From Arenicola marina (Eukaryota; Annelida; Polychaeta; Arenicolidae), in NCBI GenBank assembly GCA_964019135.1, contig OZ025260.1:12146254-12210253 (forward strand): a DNA stretch of 64,000 nt, in the 5' to 3' direction. The notes under the pieces were generated by a model, which saw only the letters and a list, made by a program, of their open reading frames with translations, made no database searches and had not been told where the DNA came from. A program made the translations under genes and the position numbers. Of this stretch, positions 32,942 to 46,690 are shown piece by piece (the stretch's first letter is position 1; every line of letters begins with the position of its first letter).

Positions 32942-34785
32942 ATGGGGCGCCAAGTGTAACCCCGTTCATTCCGTCCACAAAAGTCCATTTTGTAGAGACA
33001 AAATACCATTCTGTCGACAGAATAACCTTTAGTCAAGAGAAACTCTATTCTGTCCACCAAAGTGACTCTTGACTTTGCAAAATCTATTCTGTCCAGACAA
33101 AATCCATTCTGTCGAGACAAAATTCATTCGGTCGAGACAAAATTCATTCTGTCCAGACAAAATCCATTCTGTCGAGACAAAATTAATTTTGTGGACAAAA
33201 GTTGCTTTCGTGGACAGAAATTAATTTCGTTGTTCAGAGTTCATTCTGTCTGGTGATTTCTACAAGACGGAAGAACCGATCGGCAAACGGAACATACTCA
33301 TGGTCGTGTGGTTTGGAAAATTGCACGGCCGCTTCACGGGTACATCGTTTTAGCGGAACCGAGCGAAACCGAGCGAAACCGGGTAAAAAGTAGCGGAACC
33401 GGGCGCAAATTACCAGTTAGACAAGGTGCAGGAAGTTCAGTTTTGCTTAAAAGTACACTTATCAATGCTTCTGTTATATTCGTATAATATTTACGTAGAA
33501 ATGTGAAGGTATTGTCTGAGTGCTGAGCCCCGTGCCAGGCCGCAACTTGGCGGCGCCACCGGCGCCGACTAAACCCTGTACATTGACGAGCGTTTTTTGC
33601 CAAATAATAAATTGTTCCACTTGTTATTTTCTTGCATTAGTCGTTTTTGATTTTGGGGAATATATTCTTCTGCCCCACCCACAACTTGATCACGGGCGGC
33701 TTTTCGGCTTTAGCGAAACTACTTTCGAGCACGCAGCCACTATTGCAGGTGACTAATAGTGCGCCGGTGGCGCCGCCAAGTGGTGACTCTAAGAGTCTTA
33801 CTACGACAACAACCAAAATGGCGGCCTGGCACTGGGCTCAGCACTCGGAGACAAATCCTTCTGTTTCTATCTATATTGTTTTCTTGAAACACTACAAACA
33901 TTTGACCAGATTAGTCCCGAGTAAAACGTCATTAAAATAATCTGTACTCAAACATTATATCAGTCCCGGTTAAACCATAATTTGTATGTCCCTGCCGTTT
34001 CACACACGGACGTTGTGACGGTATATATATGTATGTGTAGCATGACCTGTCCTGGTACAACGCGGCCAGAAGTGCCTGTGTCAGCGATAATAGGAATAAT
34101 TGCACTAAAATCGACTCACGTGTCCCGTAAAGGCTCATCAAAGTTATTATTAGCATAATGGACACATTAGAAAAGAAACCAACACAATTCTGGTTGCATT
34201 AAGTGTGCCCTGTGCTACATTCATGAAGGTATGCAAGTTATATATACAAGTTGAAGAAAATATAATCCTTGTTTGAGAATGATTTCTCTAGGCTATTTAC
34301 CGCCATGTCATATACTGTGTGTCTCGATCACCTCATTATGGTGTTATGTAAAGTAATTAGGATAACGTTCAATACAAATTACAAACGGGTTCTGATGAGT
34401 AGGAAATCATCACTCAAGATGGCATGAAGGATCAGAAAGTGTATCGACAGTTATAATGTTTTCAGTATTTAGAATCACTAGCCACAGACATTCCGTTTGT
34501 CGCTTGGTTCTTCCGCCTTGTAGAAATCACCAAACAAAATGAACTTCTGTTACACAAAATCAACTTCTGTCTACAAAAGTTAATTTTGTCTCGACAGAAT
34601 GCATTTTGTCTCGACAGAATGTATTTTGTCTCCACAGAATGCATTTTGTCTCCACAGAATAACTTTTGTCTCCACAGAATAACTTTTGTCTCCACAGAAT
34701 AACTTTTGTCTCTACAGAATACATTTTGTGTCTACAAAATGGACTTTTGTGGACGAAATGAAGGGGGTTACACTTGGCGCCCCAT
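32942..34785. mobile_element. Fold-back element with 300-350-bp inverted arms
   Basis: The left arm starts ATGGGGCGCCAAGTGTAACC and the right arm, reversed, starts with the same 20 bases. Both arms continue through CCACAAAAGTCCATTTTGT, an internal minisatellite of about 20-bp units (ATTCTGTCGAGACAAAAT), and end at GTGATTTCTACAAG(A/G)CGGAAG, at about 33290 and 34490. The interior holds a second nested inverted repeat (33508-33575 against 33752-33865). No transposase is recognised. This may be one fold-back transposon or two inverted copies of a 350-bp repeat. Confidence 0.75.
33508..33865. repeat. Nested inverted repeat inside the fold-back element
   Basis: GAGTGCTGAGCCC, GTGCCAGGCCG and CTTGGCGGCGCCACCGGCGC on the left are mirrored by GCGCCGGTGGCGCCGCCAAG, CGGCCTGGCAC and GGGCTCAGCACTC on the right. 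The right arm has about 40 extra bases. Confidence 0.8.
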
Positions 34786-35774
34786 AAGATAAGAGATGCG
34801 TACGGGCTGGCCAGCACGCTGGGCACTTTTCTGGACCGCAGAGGCCGGTTAGCCTACAGTTCATACCCGCGCCTTCTCCATTCCACTTGACGTACAACTT
34901 AATTGGTTTACCAGACCTGTCGGACCAGCCGGCGGCGCCCTCCGAGGCTGTAGCGCACCGGTTATATGTTAATAACATACAGAATGTATCATAAAAATGA
35001 CGACAGGGAGTTATTGCACTACGTTTTTGGCGATTGAACGTATCCGTAAACGTAATCCGATGCGCATTACGTCACCAGAACAGACCTATATATATATCTA
35101 TGTTTGCGGAACAGCGTATAAGTGGCCTTTCTAACATTTAGGCAGTCAGTTTCACAGCTCAAAGAATTACTTTAATATCTTCTTTTTTCTCCGAATGCAT
35201 GTCTCAGATTTTGTAGTTATCGGGAGAGGATACTTCAAAGATGCTTGTGCACGGTATTGAGTCTGACTCAATTGAGTATTCAATTTACGGTTAAATGATA
35301 TTCGCTTTCTACGTTGATCGCATTTTTTAGTTGTGAAAAACATGCCTTCCCTTCCACGCTTACGACTGTCGACTGAACACCGACAGCAATATCTCTTATT
35401 TATGCGCCGCGCGAGAATGAAACATCGAAACGATAGGAAGCGTATCTTAACACGGAAATGTAGCGCAATCGTTATCTAATGACGAAATAACATTACTGCA
35501 CGTGAATAACCACACTGGTTATGCCGCAGACCTATAAGAGACCTTGATATGGATCTCTGGTTGTAGGGTTCCGGTGACTACTCTATTTACAAATCACAAT
35601 GTATCCAGCCCAAGCCACTATACCTCTCGGCAGGTGGCGGGTCGTTATCAGCCTATTAGTTAAGCACCACCCCCTCCGCCCTACTACCCCTCCCCTTTTA
35701 CCCCGCACCACCACCCACAACATATCCTTCTTGACTTATCAGCCCACATCTTTCCCCAGACAGAAGACTGCGCG
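34786..35774. other. Gene-free stretch
   Basis: No recognised coding, RNA or repeat feature. A TA microsatellite lies at about 35086-35098. Confidence 0.4.
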
Positions 35775-35872
35775 GACCCGGGCCTTGATATCAAGGCCCG
35801 GGTCGGCGTGTTTACAGCTCCTTCTGCAGACTCACACCGACCGGGGCCTTGATATCAAGGCCCGGGTCGGCG
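35775..35872. repeat. Two tandem copies of a 30-bp palindrome
   Basis: The first copy (35775-35804) is a perfect 30-bp palindrome with half-site GACCCGGGCCTTGAT. The second (35839-35868) is the same with one C-to-G change (GACCGGGGCCTTGAT) and extends with mismatches to about 38 bp. Copies are 64 bp apart and share flanks (GGTCGGCGT...TTACAG), so they arose by tandem duplication. They lie about 150 bp before satellite array B. Confidence 0.9.
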
Positions 35873-36018
35873 TCCTTACAGTTTATAACGAAGATTCACA
35901 CGGAATCAAAGAATATGAGAAACCCAATAGAAATATGTGATACGGGCCGGATTTAAACCATGAAAACTTTCATTCAAATCCCAAATGCTTAAGAAATCCC
36001 ACATGAAATAATAAGGTG

Positions 36019-39000
36019 TTTGGCGTGAACACACGCCTCCACGTCCGTCGTTAGTCGCCCGTCTTAAAGGGATCCACTATAAGTCATTGGCGTAAACACA
36101 CGATATCCACATCCGTCGTTAGTCGCCTGTCTTAAAGGGATCAACTACAACTCATTGGCGTGAACACACTGCTCCACGTCCGTCGTTAGTCACCCGTCTT
36201 AAATGGATCAACTACAACTCATTGGCGTGAACACACGCCTCCACGTCCGTCGTTAATCACCCGTCTTAAAGGCATCCATTATAAGTCATTGGCGTGAACA
36301 CACGCCTCCACGCCCGTCGTTAGTCGCCCTTCTTAAAGGGATCAACTACAACTCATTGGCGTGAACACACGCTTCTACGTCCGTCGTTAGTCGCCCCTCT
36401 TAAAGGGATCCACTATAAGCCATAGGTGTGAACACACGCCTCCATATCCGTCGTTAGTCACCCGTCTTAAAGGGGTCAACTACAACTCATTGGCGTGAAC
36501 ACACGCTTCTACGTCCGTCGTTAGTCGCCCGTCTTAAATGGATCCACTATAACTCATTGGCCTGAACAGACGCCTCCACGTCCGTCGTTAGTCGCCCGTC
36601 TTAGAGAGATCCACTAAAATTCATTGGCGTTAACACACGCCTCCAAGTCCGCCGTTAGTCGCCCGTCTTAAAGGGATCCACTATAACTCATTGGCGTGAA
36701 CACACGCCTCCACGTCCGTCGTTACTCGCCCGTCTTAAAGGGATCCACTATGACTCATTGGCGTGAACACACGCCTCAACGTCCGTCGTTAGTCGCCCGT
36801 CTTAAAGGGATCCACTATAACTCATTGGCGTGAACACACGGCCCCACGTCCGTCGTTAGTCGCCGGTCTTAAAGGGATCCACTATAACTCATTGGCGTTA
36901 ACACACGCCTCCACATCCGTCGTTAGTCACCCGTCTTAAAGGGATCCACTATAACTCATTGGCGTGAACACACGCCTCCACGCCCGTCGTTAGTCGCCGG
37001 TCTTAAAGGGATCCACTATAACTCATTGGCGTTAACACACGCCTCCACATCCGTCGTTAGTCACCCGTCTTAAAGGGATCCACTATAACTCATTGGCGTG
37101 AACACACGCCTGTACGCCCGTCGTTATCGCCGGTCTTAAAGGGATCCACTATAAGTCATTGGCGTTAACACACGCCTCCACGCATGTCGTTAGTCGCCCG
37201 TCTTAAAGGCATCCATTATAAGTCATTGGCGTGAACACACGCCTCCACGCCCGTCGTTAGTCGCCCTTCTTAAAGGTACCAACTACAACTCATTGGCGTG
37301 AACAAACGCTTCTACGTCCGTCGTTAGTCGCCCCTCTTAAAGGGATCCACTATAACTCATTGGCGTGAACACACGCCTCCACATCCGTCGTTAGTCACCC
37401 GTCCTAAAGGGATCCACTATAACTCATTGGCTTGAACACACGCCTCCACATCCGTCGTTAGTCACCCGTCTGAAAGAGATCCACAATAACTCATTGGCGT
37501 GAACACACGCCTCCACGTCCGTCGTTAGTCGCCCGTCTTAAAGGGATCCACTATAAGTCATTGACGTGAACACACGCCTCCACGTCCGTCGTTAGTCACC
37601 CGTTCTAAAGGGATCCACTATAAGTCATTGGCGTTAACACACGCCTCCACGCATGTCGTTAGTCGCCCGTCTTAAAGGCATCCATTATAAGTCATTGGCG
37701 TGAACACACGCCTCCACGCCCGTCGTTAGTCGCCCTTCTAAAAGGTACCAACTACAACTCATTGGCGTGAACAAACGCTTCTACGTCCGTCGTTAGTCGC
37801 CCCTCTTAAAGGGATCCACTATAAGCCATAGGTGTGAACACACGCCTCCATATCCGTCGTTAGTCACCCGTCCTAAAGGGGTCAACTACAACTCATTGGC
37901 GTGAACGCACGCTTCTACGTCCGTCGTTAGTCGCCCTTCTTAAATGGATCCACTATTACTCATTGGCCTGAACAGACGCCTCCACGTCAGGCGTTAGACG
38001 CCCGTCTTAAAGAGATCCACTATAACTCATTGGCGTTAACACACGCCTCCACATCCGTCGTTAGTCACCCGTCTGAAAGAGATCCACAATAACTCATTGG
38101 CGTGAACACACGCCTCCACGTCCGTCGTTAGTCGCCCGTCTTAAAGGGATCCACTATAAGTCATTGACGTGAACACACGCCTCCACGTCCGTCGTTAGTC
38201 ACCCGTCTTAAAGGGATCAACTACAACTCATTGGCGTGAACACACGCCTCCATGTCCGTCGTTAGTCACCCGTCTTAACGGGATCAACTACAACTCATTG
38301 GCGTCAACAAACGCCTCCACGTCCGTCGTTAGTCGCCCGTCTTAAAGGGATCCACTATAAGCCATTGACAAGAACACACGCCTCCATGTCCGTCGTTAGT
38401 CACCCGTCTTAACGGGATCCACTATAACTCATTGGCGTCAGCACACGCCTGAACGTCCGTCGTTAGTCAGCCGTCTTAAAGGGATCCACTATAACTCATT
38501 GGCGTGAACGCACGCCTCCACGCCCGTCGTTAGTCGCCCTTCTTAAAGGGATCCGCTATAATTCATTGGCGTGAACACACGCCTCCACGTCCGTCGTTAG
38601 TCGCCCGTCTTAAAGGAATCCACTATAAGTCATTGGCGTGAACACACGCCTCCACGTCCGTCGTTAATCGCCCGTCTTAAAGGGATCCACTATAAGCCAT
38701 TGGCGTGGACACACGCCTCCACGTCCGTCGTTAGTCGCCCGTCTTAAAGGGTTCCATAATAAGTCATTGGCGTGAACACACGCCTCCACGTCCGTCGTTA
38801 GTCGCCCGTCTTAAAGAGATCCACTATAACTCATTGGCGTGAACACACGCCTCCACGTCCGTCGTTAGTCGCCCGTCTTAAAGGAATCAACTATAACTCA
38901 TTAGCGTGAACACACGCCTCCACGTACGTCGTTAGTCACCCGTCTTAAAGAGATCCACTATAACTCATTGACAAGAACACACGCCTCCATGTCCGTCGTT

Positions 39001-42000
39001 AGTCACCCGTCTTAACGGGATCAACTACAACTCATTGGCGTCAACAAACGCCTCCACGTCCGTCGTTAGTCGCCCGTCTTAAAGGGATCCACTATAAGCC
39101 ATTGACAAGAACACACGCCTCCATGTCCGTCGTTAGTCAGCCGTCTTAAAGGGATCCACTATAACTCATTGGCGTGAACGCACGCCTCCACGCCCGTCGT
39201 TAGTCGCCCTTCTTAAAGGGATCCGCTATAATTCATTGGCGTGAACACACGCCTCCACGTCCGTCGTTAGTCGCCCGTCTTAAAGGAATCCACTATAAGT
39301 CATTGGCGTGAACACACGCCTCCACGTCCGTCGTTAGTCGCCCGTCTTAAAGGGATCCACTATAAGCCATTGGCGTGGACACACGCCTCCACGTTCGTCG
39401 TTAGTCGCCCGTTTTAAAGGGATCAACTATAACTCATTGGCGTGAACACACGCCTGTACGCCCGTCGTTAATCGCCGGTCTTAAAGGGATCCACTATAAC
39501 TCATTGGCGTGAACACACGCCTCCACGTCCGTCGTTAGTCGCCCGTCTTAAAGGGATCCACTATAACTCATTGGCGTGAACACACGCCTCCACATCCGTC
39601 GTTTGTCACCCGTCTTAAAGGGATCCACTATAACTCATTGGCGTGAACACACGCCTCCACGCCCGTCGTTAGTCGCCCGTCTTAAAGAGATCCACTATAA
39701 CTCATTGGTGTGAACACACGCCTCCACGTCCGTCGTTAGTCGCCCGTCTTAAAGAGATCCACTATAACTCATTGGTGTGAACACACGCCTCCATGTCCGT
39801 CGTTAGTCGCCCGTCTTAAAGAGATCCACTATAACTCATTGGCGTGAACACACGCCTCCACGTCCGTCGTTAGTCGCTCGTCTTAAAGGGATCCACTATA
39901 AGTCATTGACGTGAACACACGCCTCCACGTCCGTCGTTAGTCGCCCGTCTTAAAGGGATCCACTATAAGCCATTGGCGTGGACACACGCCTCCACGTCCG
40001 TCGTTAGTCGCCCGTCTTAAAGGGTTCCATAATAAGTCATTGGCGTGAACACACGCCTCCACGTCCGTCGTTAGTCGCCCGTCTTAAAGAGATCCACTAT
40101 AACTCATTGGCGTGAACACACGCCTCCACGTCCGTCGTTAGTCGCCCGTCTTAAAGGGATCAACTATAACTCATTAGCGTGAACACACGCCTCCACGTAC
40201 GTCGTTAGTCACCCGTCTTAAAGAGATCCACTATAACTCATTGACAAGAACACACGCCTCCATGTCCGTCGTTAGTCACCCGTCTTAACGGGATCAACTA
40301 CAACTCATTGGCGTCAACAAACGCCTCCACGTCCGTCGTTAGTCGCCCGTCTTAAAGGGATCCACTATAAGCCATTGACAAGAACACACGCCTCCATGTC
40401 CGTCGTTAGTCAGCCGTCTTAAAGGGATCCACTATAACTCATTGGCGTGAACGCACGCCTCCACGTCCGTCGTTAGTCGCCCTTCTTAAAGGGATCCGCT
40501 ATAATTCATTGGCGTGAACACACGCCTCCACGTCCGTCGTTAGTCGCCCGTCTTAAAGGAATCCACTATAAGTCATTGGCGTGAACACACGCCTCCACGT
40601 CCGTCGTTAGTCGCCCGTCTTAAAGGGATCCACTATAAGCCATTGGCGTGGACACACGCCTCCACGTTCGTCGTTAGTCGCCCGTCTTAAAGGGATCAAC
40701 TATAACTCATTGGCGTGAACACACGCCTGTACGCCCGTCGTTAATCGCCGGTCTTAAAGGGATCCACTATAACTCATTGGCGTGAACACACGCCTCCACG
40801 TCCGTCGTTAGTCGCCCGTCTTAAAGGGATCCACTATAACTCATTGGCGTGAACACACGCCTCCACATCCGTCGTTTGCCACCCGTCTTAAAGGGATCCA
40901 CTATAACTCATTGGCGTGAACACACGCCTCCACGCCCGTCGTTAGTCGCCGGTCTTAAAGAGATCCACTATAACTCATTGGTGTGAACACACGCCTCCAC
41001 GTCCGTCGTTAGTCGCCCGTCTTAAAGAGATCCACTATAACTCATTGGTGTGAACACACGCCTCCATGTCCGTCGTTAGTCGCCCGTCTTAAAGAGATCC
41101 ACTATAACTCATTGGCGTGAACACACGCCTCCACGTCCGTCGTTAGTCGCCCGTCTTAAAGGGATCCACTATAAGTCATTGACGTGAACACACGCCTCCA
41201 CGTCCGTCGTTAGTCACCCGTCTTAAAGGGATCAACTACAACTCATTGGCGTGAACACACGCCTCCACGTCCGTCGTTAGTCGCCCGTCTTAAAGGGTTC
41301 CATAATAAGTCATTGGCGTGAACACACGCCTCCACGTCCGTCGTTAGTCGCCCGTCTTAAAGAGATCCACTATAACTCATTGGCGTGAACACACGCCTCC
41401 ACGTCCGTCGTTAGTCGCCCGTCTTAAAGGGATCAACTATAACTCATTAGCGTGAACACACGCCTCCACGTACGTCGTTAGTCACCCGTCTGAAAGAGAT
41501 CCACTATAACTCATTGACAAGAACACACGTCTCCATGTCCGTCGTTAGTCACCCGTCTTAACGGGATCAACTACAACTCATTGGCGTCAACAAACGCCTC
41601 CACGTCCGTCGTTAGTCGCCCGTCTTAAAGGGATCCACTATAAGCCATTGACAAGAACACACGCCTCCATGTCCGTCGTTAGTCACCCGTCTTAACGGGA
41701 TCCACTATAACTCATTGGCGTCAGCACACGCCTGAACGTCCGTCGTTAGTCAGCCGTCTTAAAGGGATCCACTATAACTCATTGGCGTGAACGCACGCCT
41801 CCACGCCCGTCGTTAGTCGCCCTTCTTAAAGGGATCCGCTATAATTCATTGGCGTGAACACACGCCTCCACGTCTGTCGTTAGTCGCCCGTCTTAAAGGA
41901 ATCCACTATAAGTCATTGGCGTGAACACACGCCTCCACGTCCGTCGTTAGTCGCCCGTCTTAAAGGGATCCACTATAAGCCATTGGCGTGAACACACGCC

Positions 42001-45000
42001 TCCACGTCCGTCGTTAGTCGCCCGTCTTAAAGGGATCATCTATAACTCATTGGCGTGAACACACGCCTGTACGCCCGTCGTTAATCGCCGGTCTTAAAGG
42101 GATCCACTATAACTCATTGGCGTGAACACACGCCTCCACGTCCGTCGTTAGTCGCCCGTCTTAAAGGGATCCACTATAACTCATTGGCGTGAACACACGC
42201 CTCCACATCCGTCGTTTGTCACCCGTCTTAAAGGGATCCACTATAACTCATTGGCGTGAACACACGCCTCCACGCCCGTCGTTAGTCGCCCGTCTTAAAG
42301 AGATCCACTATAACTCATTGGTGTGAACACACGCCTCCACGTCCGTCGTTAGTTGCCCGTCTTAAAGAGATCCACTATAACTCATTGGCGTGAACACACG
42401 CCTCCACGCCCGTCGTTAGTCGCCCGTCTTAAAGAGATCCACTATAACTCATTGGTGTGAACACACGCCTCCACGTCCGTCGTTAGTCGCCCGTCTTAAA
42501 GAGATCCACTATAACTCATTGGCGTTAACACACGCCTCCACGTCCGTCGTTAGTCACCCGTCTTAAAGAGATCCACTATAACTCATTGGCGTTAACACAC
42601 GCCTCCACCTCCGTCGTTAGTCTCCCGTCTTAAAGAGATCCACTATAAGCCATTGACAAGAACACACGCCTGCATGTCCGTCGTTAGTCACCCGTCTTAA
42701 CGGGATCAAATACAACTCATTGGCGTTAACACACGCCTCCACATCCGTCGTTAGTCACCCGTCTGAAAGAGATCCACTATAACTCATTGGCGTGAACACA
42801 CGCCTCCACGTCCGTCGTTAGTCGCCCGTCTTAAAGGGATCCACTATAAGTCATTGACGTGAACACACGCCTCCACGTCCGTCGTTAGTCACCCGTCTTA
42901 AAGGGATCAACTACAACTCATTGGCGTGAACACACGCCTCCACGTCCGTCGTTAGTCGCCCGTCTTAAAGGGTTCCATAATAAGTCATTGGCGTGAACAC
43001 ACGCCTCCACGTCCGTCGTTAGTCGCCCGTCTTAAAGAGATCCACTATAACTCATTGGCGTGAACTCACGCCTCCACGTCCGTCGTTAGTCGCCCGTCTT
43101 AAAGGGATCAACTATAACTCATTAGCGTGAACACACGCCTCCACGTACGTCGTTAGTCACCCGTCTTAAAGAGATCCACTATAACTCATTGACAAGAACA
43201 CACGCCTCCATGTCCGTCGTTAGTCACCCGTCTTAACGGGATCAACTACAACTCATTGGCGTCAACAAACGCCTCCACGTCCGTCGTTAGTCGCCCGTCT
43301 TAAAGGGATCCACTATAAGCCATTGACAAGAACACACGCCTCCATGTCCGTCGTTAGTCACCCGTCTTAACGGGATCCACTATAACTCATTGGCGTCAGC
43401 ACACGCCTGAACGTCCGTCGTTAGTCAGCCGTCTTAAAGGGATCCACTATAACTCATTGGCGTGAACGCACGCCTCCACGTCCGTCGTTAGTCGCCCTTC
43501 TTAAAGGGATCCGCTATAATTCATTGGCGTGAACACACGCCTCCACGTCCGTCGTTAGTCGCCCGTCTTAAAAGAATCCACTATAAGTCATTGGCGTGAA
43601 CACACGCCTCCACGTCCGTCGTTAGTCGCCCGTCTTAAAGGGATCCACTATAAGCCATTGGCGTGGACACACGCCTCCACGTCCGTCGTTAGTCGCCCGT
43701 CCTAAAGGGATCAACTATAACTCTATGGCGTGAACACACGCCTGTACGCCCGTCGTTAATCGCCGGTCTTAAAGGGATCCACAATAACTCATTGGCGTGA
43801 ACACACGCCTCCACGTCCGTCGTTAGTCGCCCGTCTTAAAGGGATCCACTATAACTCATTGGCGTGAACACACGCCTCCACATCCGTCGTTTGTCACCCG
43901 TCTTAAAGGGATCCACTATAACTCATTGGCGTGAACACACGCCTCCACGCCCGTCGTTAGTCGCCCGTCTTAAAGAGATCCACTATAACTCATTGGTGTG
44001 AACACACGCCTCCACGTCCGTCGTTAGTCGCCCGTCTTAAAGAGATCCACTATAACTCATTGGTGTGAACACACGCCTCCACGTCCGTCGTTAGTCGCCC
44101 GTCTTAAAGAGATCCACTATAACTCATTGGTGTGAACACACGCCTCCACGTCCGTCGTTAGTTGCCCGTCTTAAAGAGATCCACTATAACTCATTGGCGT
44201 GAACACACGCCTCCACGCCCGTCGTTAGTCGCCCGTCTTAAAGAGATCCACTATAACTCATTGGTGTGAACACACGCCTCCACGTCCGTCGTTAGTCGCC
44301 CGTCTTAAAGAGATCCACTATAACTCATTGGCGTTAACACACGCCTCCACGTCCGTCGTTAGTCACCCGTCTTAAAGAGATCCACTATAACTCATTGGCG
44401 TTAACACACGCCTCCACCTCCGTCGTTAGTCTCCCGTCTTAAAGAGATCCACTATAAGCCATTGACAAGAACACACGCCTCCATGTCCGTCTTTAGTCAC
44501 CCGTCTTAACGGGATCAACTACAACTCATTGGCGTGAACAAACGCCTCCACGTCCGTCGTTAGTCGCCCGTCTTAAAGAGATCCACTATAACTCATTTGC
44601 GTGAACACACGCCTCCACGTCCGTCGTTAGTCGCCCGTCTTAAAGGGATCAACTACAACTCATTGGCGTGAACAAACGCCTCCACGTCCGTCGTTAGTCG
44701 CCCGTCTTAAAGAGATCCACTATAACTCATTGGCGTGAACACACGCCTCCACGTCCCTCGTTAGTCAGCCCTCTTAAAGGGATCCACTATAACTCATTGG
44801 CGTGAACACACGCCTCCACGCCCGTCGTTAGTCGCCCGTCTTAAAAGCATCCACTATAAGTCATTGGCGTGAACACACGCCTCCACGTCAGTCGTTAGTC
44901 GCCCGTCTTAAAGGGATCCACTATAAGTCATTGGCGTGAACACACGCTTCTACGTCCGTCGTTAGTCGCCCGTCCTAAAAGGATCCACTACAACTCATTG

Positions 45001-46164
45001 GCGTGAACACACGCCTCCACGTCCGTCGTTAGTCGCCCGTCTTGAAGGGATCCACTATAAGTCATTAGCGTGAACACACGCCTCCACGTCCGTCGTTAGT
45101 CACCCGTCTTAAAGGGATCAACTACAACTCATTGGCGTGAACACACGCCTCCACGCCCGTCGTTAGTCGTCATTCTTAAAGGGATCCACTATAACTCATT
45201 GGCGTGAGCACACGCCTCCACGTCCGTCGTTAGTCGCCCGTCTTAAAGGGATCAAATACAACTCATTGGCGTGAACACACGCCTCCACGCCCGTCGTTAG
45301 TCGTCCTTCTTAAAGGGATCAAATACAACTCATTGGCGTGAACACACGCCTCCACGTCCGTCGTTAGTCGCCCGTCTTAAAGAGATCCACTGTAACTCAT
45401 TGGAGTGAACACACGCTTCCACGTCCGTCGTAGTCACCCGTCTTAAAGAGATCAAATACACCTCATTGGCGTTAACACACGCCTCCACGTCCGTCGTTAG
45501 TCACCCGTCTTAAAGGGATCCACTATAACTCATTGGCGTGAACACACGCCTCCACGTCCGTCGTTAGTCGCCCGTCTTAGAGAGATCCACTATAACTCAT
45601 TGGCGTGAACACACGCCTCCACGTCCGTCGTTAGTCACCCGTCTTAAAGAGATCCACTATCACTCATTGGCGTTAACACACGCCTCCACGTCCGTCGTTA
45701 GTTACCCGTCTTAAAGGGATCCACTATCACTCATTGGCGTCAACACACGCCTCCACGTCCCGTCGTTAGTCACCCGTCTTAAAGGGATCCACTATAACTC
45801 ATTGGCGTGAACTCACGCCTCCCCGTCCTTCGTTAGTCGCCCGTCTTAGAGGGATTCTCTATAATTCATTGGCGTTAACACACGCCTCCACGTCCGTCGT
45901 TAGTTGCCCGTCTTAAAGGGATCCACTATAAATCACTGGCGTTAACACACGCCTCCACGTCCGTCGTTAGTCGCCTGTCTTAAAGGAATCCACTATAACT
46001 CATTGGCGTGAACACGCGCCTCCACGTCCGTCGTTAGTCGCACGTCTCAAAGAGATCCACTATAACTCATTGGCGTTAACACACGCCTCCACGTCCGTCG
46101 TTAGTCGACCGTCTTAAAGGGATCCATTATAACTCATTGGCGTTATCACACGCCTTTAACGTCC
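36019..46164. repeat. 67-bp satellite array B, about 151 units, with higher-order repeats
   Basis: Same 67-bp unit as array A. Units carry diagnostic variants such as ATTGACAAGAACACACG, TTAACGGGATC, GCCTGTACGCCC and AAGGGTTCCATAATAAG. One TTGACAAG variant starts at 38968, 40241, 41514 and 43189 (steps 1273, 1273, 1675 bp = 19, 19 and 25 units). A second occurs at 39102, 40375, 41648 and 43323 with the same steps. This is a true higher-order repeat of 19 units, with one expanded 25-unit period. The array is open to no long frame and has no spacers. Confidence 0.97.
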
Positions 46165-46264
46165 GGGACCGAATTTGACGGCAGCAGAGACGGACGCGGA
46201 CGATAAATTACGCAGGAGTCAGGTTACCCGGATAGCTTTGCTGGACTGTGCGGTCAGCCTCGCG
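46165..46264. other. Junction sequence between array B and M1
   Basis: About 100 bp of sequence with no match elsewhere in the window separates the last degenerate satellite unit from module M1. Confidence 0.4.
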
Positions 46265-46690
46265 ATTTTCTGTAATTAGGCGGTGGCCGAGGACCAATCG
46301 GGGGGGCTCTAGGGGACGCTCACGAAAGTCTTTGTCCCATGCGGCATTGGAATTTTTTCCAAATATGATTCTAATTTTGTTCCCGGTGCCTCCCCGTGCA
46401 CCATCATTGGCCTGTAACCAGTAAGCATGACGGTAATGGCCCGGTACTGGCCCGGTACTGGCCCGGTACACTCAGCCAGTATCTGATTTTATTGGCCCCT
46501 TACCGGCACACAGTACTGACCTGTAGCGCCTTGTACACTGGCGCTGTAATGGGCCAGTAATATGTGCCGGTGGTGGCCCAGTACTGGCCCTGTACCGGAG
46601 AGTCACTGGCCCGGTACAGTATGCGGCATTGGCCCAATACAGTATGCGGCATTTGGCCGGTACAGTATACGATATTGGCCCGGTACAGAC
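46265..46690. repeat. Segmental module M1, right copy, with 3-4 units of the 23-bp satellite
   Basis: 46265-46608 matches 8765-9092. 46606-46690 then holds only three to four, partly mutated, 23-bp units, against about 39 in the left copy. Confidence 0.88.

Noticed and set aside
46208..46471. Coding frame of 87 codons on the minus strand
   Set aside because: It lies within the non-coding duplicated module M1 and is not preserved in the left copy.
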